From assembly GCF_000244875.1 (NCBI RefSeq), contig NC_016791.1:1547501-1611500 (forward strand): a stretch of DNA of 64,000 bases, read 5' to 3'. Below, one piece after another: positions 46,385 through 54,818 of this stretch (position 1 is its first letter; the number at the start of each line of letters is the position of its first letter). The position numbers were made by a program, and so were the translations under genes. The notes beneath the pieces were generated by a model. The model did no database searches. It was not told the DNA's origin and saw only the letters and a list, made by a program, of their open reading frames with translations. Source of the DNA: Clostridium sp. BNL1100. Lineage in GTDB: Bacteria > Bacillota > Clostridia > Acetivibrionales > DSM-1351.

Positions 46385-46471
46385 GTTATTTGAATATGGT
46401 ACATTATGAATTAAGTACAATATTAATTTAAACGTTAATGATTCTGATAAATAAATCTATTTGGAGACGGC

Positions 46472-46906
46472 ATGGATAGTAGGTATAAAGCACCTAACAA
46501 AAGTATATACAACTTTTATAATAAAATTTATGTATCTTGTCCAAGATGTAATTTACGAGCAACTATAAGTAAAAATAACAATGAAGGGATAGAATCTCAA
46601 AATATAGATATCCTTATTTGTTCTGAATGTGGATATATAAAGGAAAATCCACGTTTGCATATTAGTCAACAACTAAAATTGTGGTTGCAAGTATCATGTT
46701 GTGGGCATATATTGTGGGCTTTAAATGAGGAACATTTAGATTATTTAGAAAACTATGTTAGGGTAATGCTTAGAGAAAGGGTTCAAGACAATCTAGGATG
46801 GCATAATCAAAGTGTTTCTAGTAGGTTACCCAAATGGATAAAGGAATCTAGGAATAGAGATGATATTTTGAAAGGTATTTCAAAATTAAGAGGTAAGTTA
46901 AATTAA
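46472..46906 (+). CDS. Zinc-ribbon cassette protein, 144 aa
   Basis: An N-terminal zinc ribbon (SCPRCNLRA and ICSECGYIK, spaced about 38 residues) is followed by LKLWLQVSCCGHILWALNEE and a helical end (RKLN-type tail). Proteins of this shape occur in Bacillus and Clostridium as TFIIB-like zinc-ribbon hypotheticals. TTGGAGACGG precedes the ATG. It is bounded by a start motif and a canonical cassette terminator, so it is one cassette of the ICE-borne array. Confidence 0.65.
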   Translation: MDSRYKAPNKSIYNFYNKIYVSCPRCNLRATISKNNNEGIESQNIDILICSECGYIKENPRLHISQQLKLWLQVSCCGHILWALNEEHLDYLENYVRVMLRERVQDNLGWHNQSVSSRLPKWIKESRNRDDILKGISKLRGKLN

Positions 46907-46933
46907 AGATAATAAATTTTTGTGTGTTATCAC

Positions 46934-46990
46934 TACCGCATATTCAGTAAATGGAAATGCGGTTTTTTAACTCCCATTTTAGGGCGCATT
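46934..46990 (+). terminator. Cassette-end terminator and spacer in the ICE
   Basis: TACCGCATATTCAGTAAA with ACCGCAT/ATGCGGT stem and TTTTTT (46934-46969), then the CCCATTTTAGGGCGCATTTT spacer, which is also present at 28487-28506. Confidence 0.8.
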
Positions 46991-47076
46991 TTGAATAGAT
47001 AGCGGTGCAAGAAATAGAGCTATTTATACTAAGTTGTTTGGAAATACTAAGTAAAAAATAAGAAGGGATTAATAGA

Positions 47077-47610
47077 TTGAGTAAAATTGATAGAATATTA
47101 TTAATTGTACTGACATTACTTATTTCATTTCTAGTGTTTTTTTTCATAGTCTTTATCTACTATATACTACGGTATAGAAATACAAACTTATTTACAGATA
47201 GAGGTCAAAAAAATATTTATGAAATATCAGATGAAGAGATTTTGCACCAACTTAACAAATTCACTTTAAAAATAATTGATTTCCCTCAAATACTTAGCAG
47301 TTTCATGAATCAATGCAAAGAAGAGTACAAAGTTATTTTTCATGCAAATCTAATTAAACTATATATTGACAATGACAGTATATCGGACTACTTTAAGGAA
47401 AATACAAAAGAAAATATTGAACTAACCATAGAAGTATTAAAGACTATTAAGCAAATAGATTTATCCGATTTGGTTAATAGAACATGGGAACTCTATGAAC
47501 AAAATTATCATGAGATTGACTTTATGAATAATGACTTCATGTGGTATAAATTTCCTCTAAAGAATGCATTACTTTTGTACATTAGGGAAAATGTTGAAAA
47601 ATTTAATTAG
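47077..47610 (+). CDS. Membrane-anchored hypothetical protein, 177 aa
   Basis: It starts at a TTG after AGAAGGGA. One N-terminal helix (7-30) leads to a helical domain with no recognised motif (EISDEEILHQLNKF, then YFKENTKENIELTIEVLKTI). It may be cell-surface or cytoplasmic-side anchored. It lies between a cassette boundary and a degenerate one (ACATAGAGGGAAGGCGAAG near 47620), so it is probably another cassette. Confidence 0.55.
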   Translation: MSKIDRILLIVLTLLISFLVFFFIVFIYYILRYRNTNLFTDRGQKNIYEISDEEILHQLNKFTLKIIDFPQILSSFMNQCKEEYKVIFHANLIKLYIDNDSISDYFKENTKENIELTIEVLKTIKQIDLSDLVNRTWELYEQNYHEIDFMNNDFMWYKFPLKNALLLYIRENVEKFN

Positions 47611-47776
47611 CAGTAGTTTTCAACATAGAGGGAAGGCGAAGGGAAGTGAATGAAAATGTAAGATGTAATTGGAAAGGTCATAAAGCTCCAGAGTGGCGAA
47701 AAAGGTAAGTGTATTGGGGCTAAGCCGCAGTATGAATAAATGGTGCAGTCAGGAGCTGCCGGAAAGGATGGTTTGT

Positions 47777-48184
47777 ATGCAAAATATTGAGATTAAAAAA
47801 AATATATGGAATATTTTTGAGGGACTAAGCAGAAAAGACACTTTAACTGTACTTGCTGATGTTATTGAGTACTTGGGAGATTTGGATTTTGTTTCCAAAT
47901 TAGTACGGGAAGACTTTGAACCGAGCATTACAGCAGAATCTATCTATTGTGATAATGGCTATGATGAAGGTGCTGCTGGTCATATACCTCTTGCAGATGT
48001 ATTGACATTTGTTGAGGATATAATGACAAAAAGCAGCAATTACAATATATCATTCAGCGGCTTTGTCAGGCCAGAAACGGATGAGGAAATGAAAGAAAAC
48101 GGGCATGGAGGAGTGGACTCCTGGTACACATTTGATGAAAGCGTTAAAATAAACGACCTCGAACTACAATTTGAAACAGAATAG
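47777..48184 (+). CDS. Hypothetical protein, 135 aa
   Basis: The frame is open from 47693 (GTG), but the upstream part reads poorly; the ATG at 47777 with AAAGGATGG before it is favoured. Sequence: helical N-terminus (LSRKDTLTVLADVIEYLGD), an acidic centre and a C-terminal beta-rich part (YTFDESVKINDLELQFE). No family is recognised. Confidence 0.5.
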   Translation: MQNIEIKKNIWNIFEGLSRKDTLTVLADVIEYLGDLDFVSKLVREDFEPSITAESIYCDNGYDEGAAGHIPLADVLTFVEDIMTKSSNYNISFSGFVRPETDEEMKENGHGGVDSWYTFDESVKINDLELQFETE

Positions 48185-48217
48185 TTCGGGAAATGAATAC
48201 AGGCCGTATATAAGTCA

Positions 48218-48260
48218 ATTGAAAATGAAACCATAGTTACATTTTCAATGGTTTTATTAT
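48218..48260 (+). terminator. Terminator before parA
   Basis: ATTGAAAATG pairs with CATTTTCAAT around AAACCATAGTTA, followed by GGTTTTATTATTTTTA. Confidence 0.7.
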
Positions 48261-48299
48261 TTTTATATTTAATTTCATAACATGTTAAATCAACCAAAC

Positions 48300-48332
48300 A
48301 GCAGGCACATTTGTGTTCTGCTTTTTTTATTT
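48300..48332 (+). promoter_or_regulatory. Second hairpin with T-run in the parA leader
   Basis: AGCAGGCACA-TTT-GTGTTCTGCT (with one mismatch) plus TTTTTTTATTTT stands about 20 bp before the parA start codon, close enough to act as an attenuator rather than as the end of the previous gene. Confidence 0.55.
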
Positions 48333-48351
48333 TGAAAGGAGAAAACAAAAA

Positions 48352-49131
48352 ATGGGAAAAGTAATTGCAATTGCAAATCAAAAAGGCGGAGTAGGTAAAA
48401 CTACAACCGCTGTAAACATTGCCGCCGGTCTGGTACAGGAAGGATTGAGTGTCATGGGCATTGACCTCGATCCGCAGGCAAACATGAGTGACTATTTAGG
48501 TTATGACAATGAAAGCTTATACAATATCAGCGACCTGATGGTGGCAGCCGCAAACAATAATTTGAGCGAGGATTACATAGCAGAAAGCATAGTCCACAGC
48601 AAGGAGGGCATTGACTACATTCCTTCCAGTATAAAGCTTTCCGGGGCTGACTTGTTCTTATCAAATGTAATGTGTAGGGAGCAAGTGTTGAACAGGATAC
48701 TGAAAAAAGAAATATTCAGTAAATATGACTACATAATTATCGACTGCCTGCCCAGTCTTGGTATCCTTCTTACAAATGCACTTGCAGCAGCGGATAGCCT
48801 CATAATTCCAGTACAAGCACAGAAGTTTGCTTTGGATGGATTAGTACAGCTGGAACAGGTATATGACATGGTTAAGGTAAATGTAAATCCTGAACTTAAA
48901 ATTGACGGTGTTATTTTGACCATGGCTGATAATACAAATATGTCTAAGGCGGTAGAATCTGCCTTAGAAAGACAATATGGTGATACTCTTTTTGTTACCA
49001 GGATACACAAAAGGGTTGAAGCTACAAACAGTACATTTGAACAAAAAAGCTTGGTTTCCATGGAAAACAGTGTACTGGGTGCCGAATATAGAAATGTGAC
49101 AAAGGAGCTGATTGAAAGGAGTAGAGTGTAA
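48352..49131 (+). CDS. parA: ParA-family partition ATPase
   Basis: A 259-residue ParA/Soj protein. The deviant Walker A NQKGGVGKTTT stands at residues 9-19, DLDPQANMSDYLG is the A' motif, and IIDCLPSLG the Walker B. It should drive partition or maintenance of the excised circular ICE together with the following ParB. I choose the ATG at 48352, with AAAGGAG upstream. The stop codon directly abuts the GTG of parB, so they are co-translated. A hairpin with T-run in the leader may control it. Confidence 0.88.
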   Translation: MGKVIAIANQKGGVGKTTTAVNIAAGLVQEGLSVMGIDLDPQANMSDYLGYDNESLYNISDLMVAAANNNLSEDYIAESIVHSKEGIDYIPSSIKLSGADLFLSNVMCREQVLNRILKKEIFSKYDYIIIDCLPSLGILLTNALAAADSLIIPVQAQKFALDGLVQLEQVYDMVKVNVNPELKIDGVILTMADNTNMSKAVESALERQYGDTLFVTRIHKRVEATNSTFEQKSLVSMENSVLGAEYRNVTKELIERSRV

Positions 49132-50190
49132 GTGGGGACAATAAAAATTGACTTTTCAAAGAAAATGGATAAGCCATCAGACAAAGCTTTTGCACAGATG
49201 TTTAATCTTAATACTACAAATAAAAATAAGGAAAATGCTACTGAAATAGATATAAACCTTATAGTACCCTTCCAAAATCATCCATTCCGACTGTACACAG
49301 GTGAGAAGCTCAGGCAAATGGTTGAATCAATAAAGGAGAATGGAGTAATAGTTCCCATAGTGGTTAGGAAAAAAGATGACGGGACATATGAGAATCTGGC
49401 AGGCCATAACCGTGTTAATGCAGCGAAGCTTGCCGGGCTAACAAAAGTTCCTGCGGAAATTAAAGAACATATCACAGATGCACAGGCAAAAATAATTGTA
49501 ACAGACTCAAACTTTATACAACGTTCAGTGGAAGAAATGCTTCCCAGTGAGCTTGCCAAGAGCTTACAGATGCAGCTTGAGGCATGTAAGGAAGCCAAGC
49601 AAAAACGTGAGTTTATTAATGCAATCGAAAGTGACTCAAATACTGATGAGAGTAAGGGCTATGGTGGTTCTGTCCAAGTTGGACAGGGGCAATGGAGTGT
49701 TAATAAAGTAGCTAATAACAATAAGATGAGTGAATCAAATATTAAAAGATATATCCGTCTTAATTATCTCATTGAAGAATTACTTAACATGGTGGACGAA
49801 GGAATCATCAAGTTAAATCCGGCAGTTAGTCTGTCATATTTAACTATAGATGAACAAAATATTCTTTTCAGTATCCTGACCAAAAACGATTACAGGATAG
49901 ATATGAAAAGGGCAGATAAACTTAAAGAAAGGAGTGGAAAACTTACGGAGGATGATATATTGGCCATAGCATCCGGTGAATTTTTTGAAAAGAAGAAAAG
50001 GCCAAAGCTAACAGCAGTAAAAGTGAAACCAAAACTAATTTCAAGATTCTTCAATGCTTATGCTACGCAGACAGAAATAACATCGACAATTGAACAGGCT
50101 CTTGAAGAATACTTTGAACGCCGTAGGCAAGAAGCTGAAGATTTTGAAAAAGAAAACAACAAGGAGGTCGAAGGCGATGAAGAAAATTGA
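49132..50190 (+). CDS. parB: ParB-like nuclease-fold DNA-binding protein
   Basis: A 352-residue ParB/Srx-fold protein: VPFQNHPFRLYTGEKLRQMVESIKENGV is box I and LAGHNRVNAAKLAGL carries the GxxRxxA-like motif (here GHNRVNA). A helix-turn-helix part follows (VNKVANNNKMSESNIKRYIR). Translation starts at a GTG directly after the parA stop. It probably binds ICE-specific parS-like sites, which were not identified, and acts with ParA; similar proteins regulate ICE genes. The end overlaps the next gene by 14 bases. Confidence 0.82.
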   Translation: MGTIKIDFSKKMDKPSDKAFAQMFNLNTTNKNKENATEIDINLIVPFQNHPFRLYTGEKLRQMVESIKENGVIVPIVVRKKDDGTYENLAGHNRVNAAKLAGLTKVPAEIKEHITDAQAKIIVTDSNFIQRSVEEMLPSELAKSLQMQLEACKEAKQKREFINAIESDSNTDESKGYGGSVQVGQGQWSVNKVANNNKMSESNIKRYIRLNYLIEELLNMVDEGIIKLNPAVSLSYLTIDEQNILFSILTKNDYRIDMKRADKLKERSGKLTEDDILAIASGEFFEKKKRPKLTAVKVKPKLISRFFNAYATQTEITSTIEQALEEYFERRRQEAEDFEKENNKEVEGDEEN

Positions 50191-51895
50191 TTTGTACAAA
50201 CCTGGTGGAGGTAAAGGAAAAGAAACTATAAAAACAATTAAGGAAATAGCGGATGAGCTGGGCAGCAGACTGGAAAGTCAGGGATTGAAACCTGACTTTT
50301 CTTTTTTATCCGCAGACTTTAAGAAATTCCAAAAGAGTGAATTCCCGAAGGATTATAACGTTTCGGGAATGTTATCTGTGAGCAGCGACATGGTTGTTGC
50401 TTCAATAAATGTAATGGATAACAAAAATCCGGAGTTAAAGGGGAGGATGTTCAGCGGACAGTACAAGATTGAGTCCGGTAAAGCAGCCGAAGCTTTTAGC
50501 AAAGCAACAAAGGCAATGCAGTTAATGGTTGAAAGCTTCTGGATGGATACTGAAGAAAAGGAAGTCAGTAATGAGGAAGAACAGTTAGAATCCAAAAAAC
50601 AGCAAGAAATTGAAAACGAATTAAAGAATGATGCTGATCCTAGAGAAGTTGCATTATCCATCCAGAAGGCATTGGATAATGAAGATGTTGCTAAGGAATT
50701 TAAGAAGCTTCAGCAACCGGCCTCTGAAGACGAAGAAACAACAGCTAAAACAACTAAAACAGTTACAATTCCAACAGGTAATAAAGCCTTAACTGACATG
50801 GATATTAACAATAATTACAGTCAGAAAGAATTAATTACCGGCGGTAATGAGAGTGGAAGTATTAAGAATCAGCTTATTAACGTAAACTTTACTCCTGAAC
50901 AGGCAGAGGTTGTTATTGATTTACTTGAAGAGAATCAGAAAAAGTATGAGCCAAAGAGCAGCATGTTTGGCTTGCTGGGAGAAGTAATGGGAAAGATGCT
51001 CCGTGCACTCAGCAAGAAGCTTGATCAGGTTATAGATGCAGACAAAATAACATCAGAAAAATTGAACTCTTTATACTCTGCAATAAATAACGAAAACATT
51101 GATAAATTCAGAGAACTGTACAGAACATTTGAGCAGAAGGTTAAATATTGTCATGACTTTATATGTGAAGCAGCCCAGGGAGCGACAATCCAAAGTACGG
51201 ATATAATAAACCATATTCTATACAAAGAAAAAGTTCCTGTATCTATCAGAACATTGCAAAATACATTTGTAACAGCAATAGACAATAACATTGATTCAGC
51301 ATTGAGCATATACAAATATGCAGATGCAAACCTACATGGAGAAGCACAGTTTGATACCATGAGGGGTTTTCTCAGTCATGCATTAACCACATTACCGGAT
51401 AAAGAAGCAGAAAAATTCATTAAGTCAAGTTCAAAAGCATTAGATGATACAGTAGTATTCAAAGAAATGATAAGAGCCGGAAAATATGGACTACTCAATT
51501 CAGGTTTAATGCAATGCCGGAACATAGACGAACACGCCCCGGCACTGTTCTATTTCGCTGCCCAGCATAAGGATGCAGATGCAATGCATACACTTATCAG
51601 CCGAGGAGCTGACGTTAATTCAAACAATGGCGAAGCCCTCTATGCATGTTATGAAGCCAATAAGCTTGAAGCAGCAAAAGTTCTCATAAACTATGGGGCA
51701 GATATCAATTACCTTACAAATTACATAAGTCAAATAAAAGATGCAAGACCAGATATTCATTTCATTCAAGAGTTATTTAAACACTGTGGAATAGCTGAAA
51801 ATGAACTGGAAAATAAATTGCAGTCAGGACCAGAGATAGATGAAGCCGTAGGTCAATATGGTGAGATTGGTGTATTTGATGGTAGTTGGGAGTGA
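50177..51895 (+). CDS. Ankyrin-repeat protein of the ICE, 572 aa
   Basis: Starts at the ATG at 50177 inside parB, with AAGGAGG about 9 bases upstream. The first 150 residues are a compact domain of unknown type; 150-260 is a charged linker; 260-450 is helical. The C-terminal 110 residues hold at least two ankyrin-like repeats (ALFYFAAQHKDADAMHTLIS, RGADVNS, then NKLEAAKVLINYGADINYL). Such repeats mediate protein-protein contacts. Its conserved place between parB and the primase suggests an accessory role in ICE maintenance, which is inference. Confidence 0.7.
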   Translation: MKKIDLYKPGGGKGKETIKTIKEIADELGSRLESQGLKPDFSFLSADFKKFQKSEFPKDYNVSGMLSVSSDMVVASINVMDNKNPELKGRMFSGQYKIESGKAAEAFSKATKAMQLMVESFWMDTEEKEVSNEEEQLESKKQQEIENELKNDADPREVALSIQKALDNEDVAKEFKKLQQPASEDEETTAKTTKTVTIPTGNKALTDMDINNNYSQKELITGGNESGSIKNQLINVNFTPEQAEVVIDLLEENQKKYEPKSSMFGLLGEVMGKMLRALSKKLDQVIDADKITSEKLNSLYSAINNENIDKFRELYRTFEQKVKYCHDFICEAAQGATIQSTDIINHILYKEKVPVSIRTLQNTFVTAIDNNIDSALSIYKYADANLHGEAQFDTMRGFLSHALTTLPDKEAEKFIKSSSKALDDTVVFKEMIRAGKYGLLNSGLMQCRNIDEHAPALFYFAAQHKDADAMHTLISRGADVNSNNGEALYACYEANKLEAAKVLINYGADINYLTNYISQIKDARPDIHFIQELFKHCGIAENELENKLQSGPEIDEAVGQYGEIGVFDGSWE

Positions 51896-51903
51896 TACTG
51901 AAA

Positions 51904-52926
51904 ATGAAAAGATTTACAGATGAACAAATTTATCAGGCGAATCATACCAGCATATATGAGTTGGCAAAACAGCTTGGATACAATCCGGAAAAGCGTGGTT
52001 CAAACTATCATATCAAGAATCATGGAGGCCTGTATATCGATGATGCCAAGAACTCATTTTATTGCTGGGCGGCTGAACGTGGAGGAGGTCCCATTCAGTT
52101 TATAATGTTTACTGAAAATAAAAGTTGGTTGGATTCTATGAAATACCTTGTTGGTGATGGAGAAATCCAACAAACTCAAAAAGCGAGCCTAAAATTACAC
52201 AAGCCAGTGGAAGAAAATCGTGTAGAATTCAAACTTCCGGATAAAGCCAGTCCATACAAAAGATTATTTGCATATCTGATAAAAACCCGTGGGTTAGATA
52301 AGGAAATAGTAACCGATCTTGTTTACAAGAAAAAAATATATGAAAGCCTTCCTCATCACAATATTGTATTTGTTGGATATGATGAAAATGGCGAAGCAAG
52401 GCAGGCATTTCAGCGTGGAACAGTAACCGGCTTGACCTTCAAAGGAGTTGTACCGGGAAGTAATATGAACTATTGTTTTGAGATGGAAGGCAAAGGAGAC
52501 AGCTTAACAGTGTACGAAGCCGCAATAGATGCAATAAGTCATGCAAGTATATACAAAAGTCTTGGCATGGGGTGGAAAAAAGAACACAGGATAGCACTGG
52601 GATGTCTCTCTGATAATGCGTTGACAGGTTACCTAAAACGGCATCCGGAGATAAAAAATATAACGTTTGCATTGGATAATGACGATGAGGCAAAATTTGC
52701 CAACGGAAGCCCTGCGCCAAACTGGGGACAGGAAGCAGCTAACAAGTATGCAGAAAAATATGCAAAACTAGGTTATAACACAACCGTGGAAAAACCCCTT
52801 GCGAAGGATTGGAATGAGGATCTGCTAAATATTCAACTCGTACAGCAGGATTTAATGGATAGGCATGAAGAAGATCGTTTACAGATTCTGAAAGGAAATA
52901 ATGAAGAACTTGAGGCAACTTTATAA
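51904..52926 (+). CDS. Primase-like protein (DUF3991/TOPRIM)
   Basis: A 340-residue protein, ATG at 51904 with GGGAGTG upstream. The N-terminal part (YELAKQLGYNPEKRGSNYHI, YCWAAERGGGPIQFIM) is the degenerate CHC2-like domain of mobile-element primases. The middle matches DUF3991 (ARQAFQRGTVTG). The TOPRIM fold shows the acidic motifs YEAAIDAIS and FALDNDDEA. It probably primes replication or complementary-strand synthesis of the ICE. Confidence 0.8.
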   Translation: MKRFTDEQIYQANHTSIYELAKQLGYNPEKRGSNYHIKNHGGLYIDDAKNSFYCWAAERGGGPIQFIMFTENKSWLDSMKYLVGDGEIQQTQKASLKLHKPVEENRVEFKLPDKASPYKRLFAYLIKTRGLDKEIVTDLVYKKKIYESLPHHNIVFVGYDENGEARQAFQRGTVTGLTFKGVVPGSNMNYCFEMEGKGDSLTVYEAAIDAISHASIYKSLGMGWKKEHRIALGCLSDNALTGYLKRHPEIKNITFALDNDDEAKFANGSPAPNWGQEAANKYAEKYAKLGYNTTVEKPLAKDWNEDLLNIQLVQQDLMDRHEEDRLQILKGNNEELEATL

Positions 52927-52934
52927 ACATTACG

Positions 52935-52970
52935 GAAGGCTGTTGGAGTTATCATTCCGGCAGCCTTCTT
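52935..52970 (+). terminator. Terminator after the primase gene
   Basis: GAAGGCTG pairs with CAGCCTTC, followed by TTAAAA; T run weak. Confidence 0.6.
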
Positions 52971-52987
52971 AAAATACGGAGGTGGAC

Positions 52988-53131
52988 ATGAAAATTATTC
53001 AAAAATATTTCTTTTTTCAGAATCATTTTTCAGAGTTTTGCTCTGAAAAAACAGGGGGCATGGGGGAGAATCCCCCGATTTACGTACAAAAAACCGCACC
53101 TTTTTGGGGTGGGTATGTACGGCAGGAATAG
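52988..53131 (+). CDS. Possible 47-aa ICE peptide
   Basis: GGAGGTGGAC precedes the ATG. The peptide (MKIIQKYFFFQNHFSEF, ending GGYVRQE) overlaps a region full of inverted repeats, so its codons may be a by-product of a structured non-coding region. The good ribosome binding site is the only positive sign. Confidence 0.3.
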   Translation: MKIIQKYFFFQNHFSEFCSEKTGGMGENPPIYVQKTAPFWGGYVRQE

Positions 53132-53216
53132 TCGGGTGACACACCCGGCGGTATACAGCTTGCCAACAGAGTTGGCAACGGGTGACGTTGTAATTTATGG
53201 GTGACAAAAGGGTGAC
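53026..53216 (+). promoter_or_regulatory. Inverted-repeat and iteron-rich region, possible oriT or origin
   Basis: Within 190 bp there are: TTTTTCAGAG/CTCTGAAAAA (53026-53050), GGGGGA-GAA-TCCCCC (53062-53076), CGGGTG/CACCCG (53133-53148), TTGCCAAC-AGA-GTTGGCAA (53160-53178), and four copies of GGGTGAC (53134, 53180, 53199, 53210). The cluster follows the primase gene. Such density is typical of transfer or replication origins; no nick site was identified. Confidence 0.45.
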
Positions 53217-53405
53217 AAAACCTGGGAAGTAGGATATAATTATAGGTTGTATAGATTATGATAAATACTGTAACTGAATATGGTAAAATGAATGGTAAAA
53301 GGTTTTATAAGAATATAAATTAAATTTAAATAATACACCCATAAATAGTACAGATAATTAACTATAAAATCAAGCATCAATAAATATAAAAGGGAGGTGA
53401 GAACT

Positions 53406-54818
53406 ATGGATATCAGGTGTCAACAATTTACATCATATAAGATAACAAATAACATGTTAGATATGATTGGCTATAAAAGTAATTTATATGGCAAGAAAGT
53501 TTTAGAGAATTCTTGTGGTGAAGGTAATATCTTATGTGTAGTTGTTGAAAGATATATAGAAGACGGATTGGCTTCTGGTTTGTCGTCTGACGAAATAGTT
53601 CACGGATTACAAAATGATATTTATGGTGCAGAGATTATTAAAAGTACATATGATATTTGTATTTCCAGATTAAATGTTGTTGCTGCTAATTATAATATCT
53701 CAAATGTAAATTGGAATGTTTTTAATGGGGATGTATTAGTAAAACCGTTTGACAAATATTTTGATTATATTGTTGGGAATCCACCATATATTTCATATAA
53801 AAATTTAGAACAGGACGTAAGAGAATTTATTAAAGAAAAGTATTTGACATGTAAAGATGGTAAACCTGACTACTGTTATGCATTTATTGAAAATGCTATT
53901 AATTATTTAAAAGTAGATGGTAAAATGGCCTATCTTATACCAAATAGTATTTTTAAAAATGTTTTTGCAAGCAAATTAAGAGAAAGTATATTACCATATA
54001 TTTCAAAAATATATGATTACCCAAATTGTAAATTATTTGAGAATGCACTTACTTCATCAGCAATTTTAGTTTTAGATAAGGAAGTCAAAAAGGATGAATT
54101 TGAATATAATAATGTATTACAAGAATATAATTTGAATATTAATAAGCAAAACTTAGGGGAAAAATGGACTTTTGGCTTTAAACCTAAAGCGGAAGGTGAC
54201 GATATTGTCCGGTTCGGACAGTTTTATAAAGCATCAATAACTATAGCCACACAACGAAATAATATTTTTGTGATTAATGAAGAAACGAAGTCTAAATATC
54301 AGATTGAGCCTGGTATTTTGAGAAACGCTATTAGTCCTCGAAATCAAAAATATTATAAAAAAGAATACATCATTTTTCCATATAGTGTGAGAAAACATAA
54401 GATACATAGGTTTCAAGAAGAAGATTTTAAAACCAAATATCCAAATACATATACATATTTAAGTGAAAATCGTAATGAATTGGAGTTAAGAGATGCTGAT
54501 GATAGTGCACAGTGGTTTGAATATGGAAGAAGTCAAGCTATACAAAATATGAATAGAACAAAACTCTTGATTTCTACTGTCGTAACCAACACAATTAATG
54601 TTTATAATATAAGTTCAAAAGCGATACCTTACTCAGGGATATATATTATTTCCGAAGAAGATTATGATTTAAACATAGCCAGGAAGATTTTGGAATCGGT
54701 AGAATTCTTGGGTTATGTACAAAAAATAGGTACGCCTGCAAGTGGAATTTCCTTAAGGATTACAGCAGACGATATAAATCAATTTACATTTAAGGCAGGT
54801 GACTTTATTAATGGATAG
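53406..54818 (+). CDS. N6-adenine DNA methyltransferase of a defence-like module
   Basis: A 470-residue type II/IIG-like methyltransferase (Eco57I/TaqI style). Motif I is VLENSCGEGN (33-41) and the catalytic motif is NPPY (125-128), diagnostic of adenine methylation. A target-recognition-like C-terminal region (about 230-460) follows. AGGGAGGTGAG precedes the ATG. The stop overlaps the GHKL-protein start by 8 bases, so these two are translationally coupled. It carries no nuclease domain; restriction, if any, must come from the partners. GC is low, unlike the ICE backbone genes. Confidence 0.82.
   Translation: MDIRCQQFTSYKITNNMLDMIGYKSNLYGKKVLENSCGEGNILCVVVERYIEDGLASGLSSDEIVHGLQNDIYGAEIIKSTYDICISRLNVVAANYNISNVNWNVFNGDVLVKPFDKYFDYIVGNPPYISYKNLEQDVREFIKEKYLTCKDGKPDYCYAFIENAINYLKVDGKMAYLIPNSIFKNVFASKLRESILPYISKIYDYPNCKLFENALTSSAILVLDKEVKKDEFEYNNVLQEYNLNINKQNLGEKWTFGFKPKAEGDDIVRFGQFYKASITIATQRNNIFVINEETKSKYQIEPGILRNAISPRNQKYYKKEYIIFPYSVRKHKIHRFQEEDFKTKYPNTYTYLSENRNELELRDADDSAQWFEYGRSQAIQNMNRTKLLISTVVTNTINVYNISSKAIPYSGIYIISEEDYDLNIARKILESVEFLGYVQKIGTPASGISLRITADDINQFTFKAGDFING

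Noticed and set aside
52988-53131. Firm gene call for the 47-codon frame
   Set aside because: Kept only at low confidence because the codons coincide with several strong inverted repeats.
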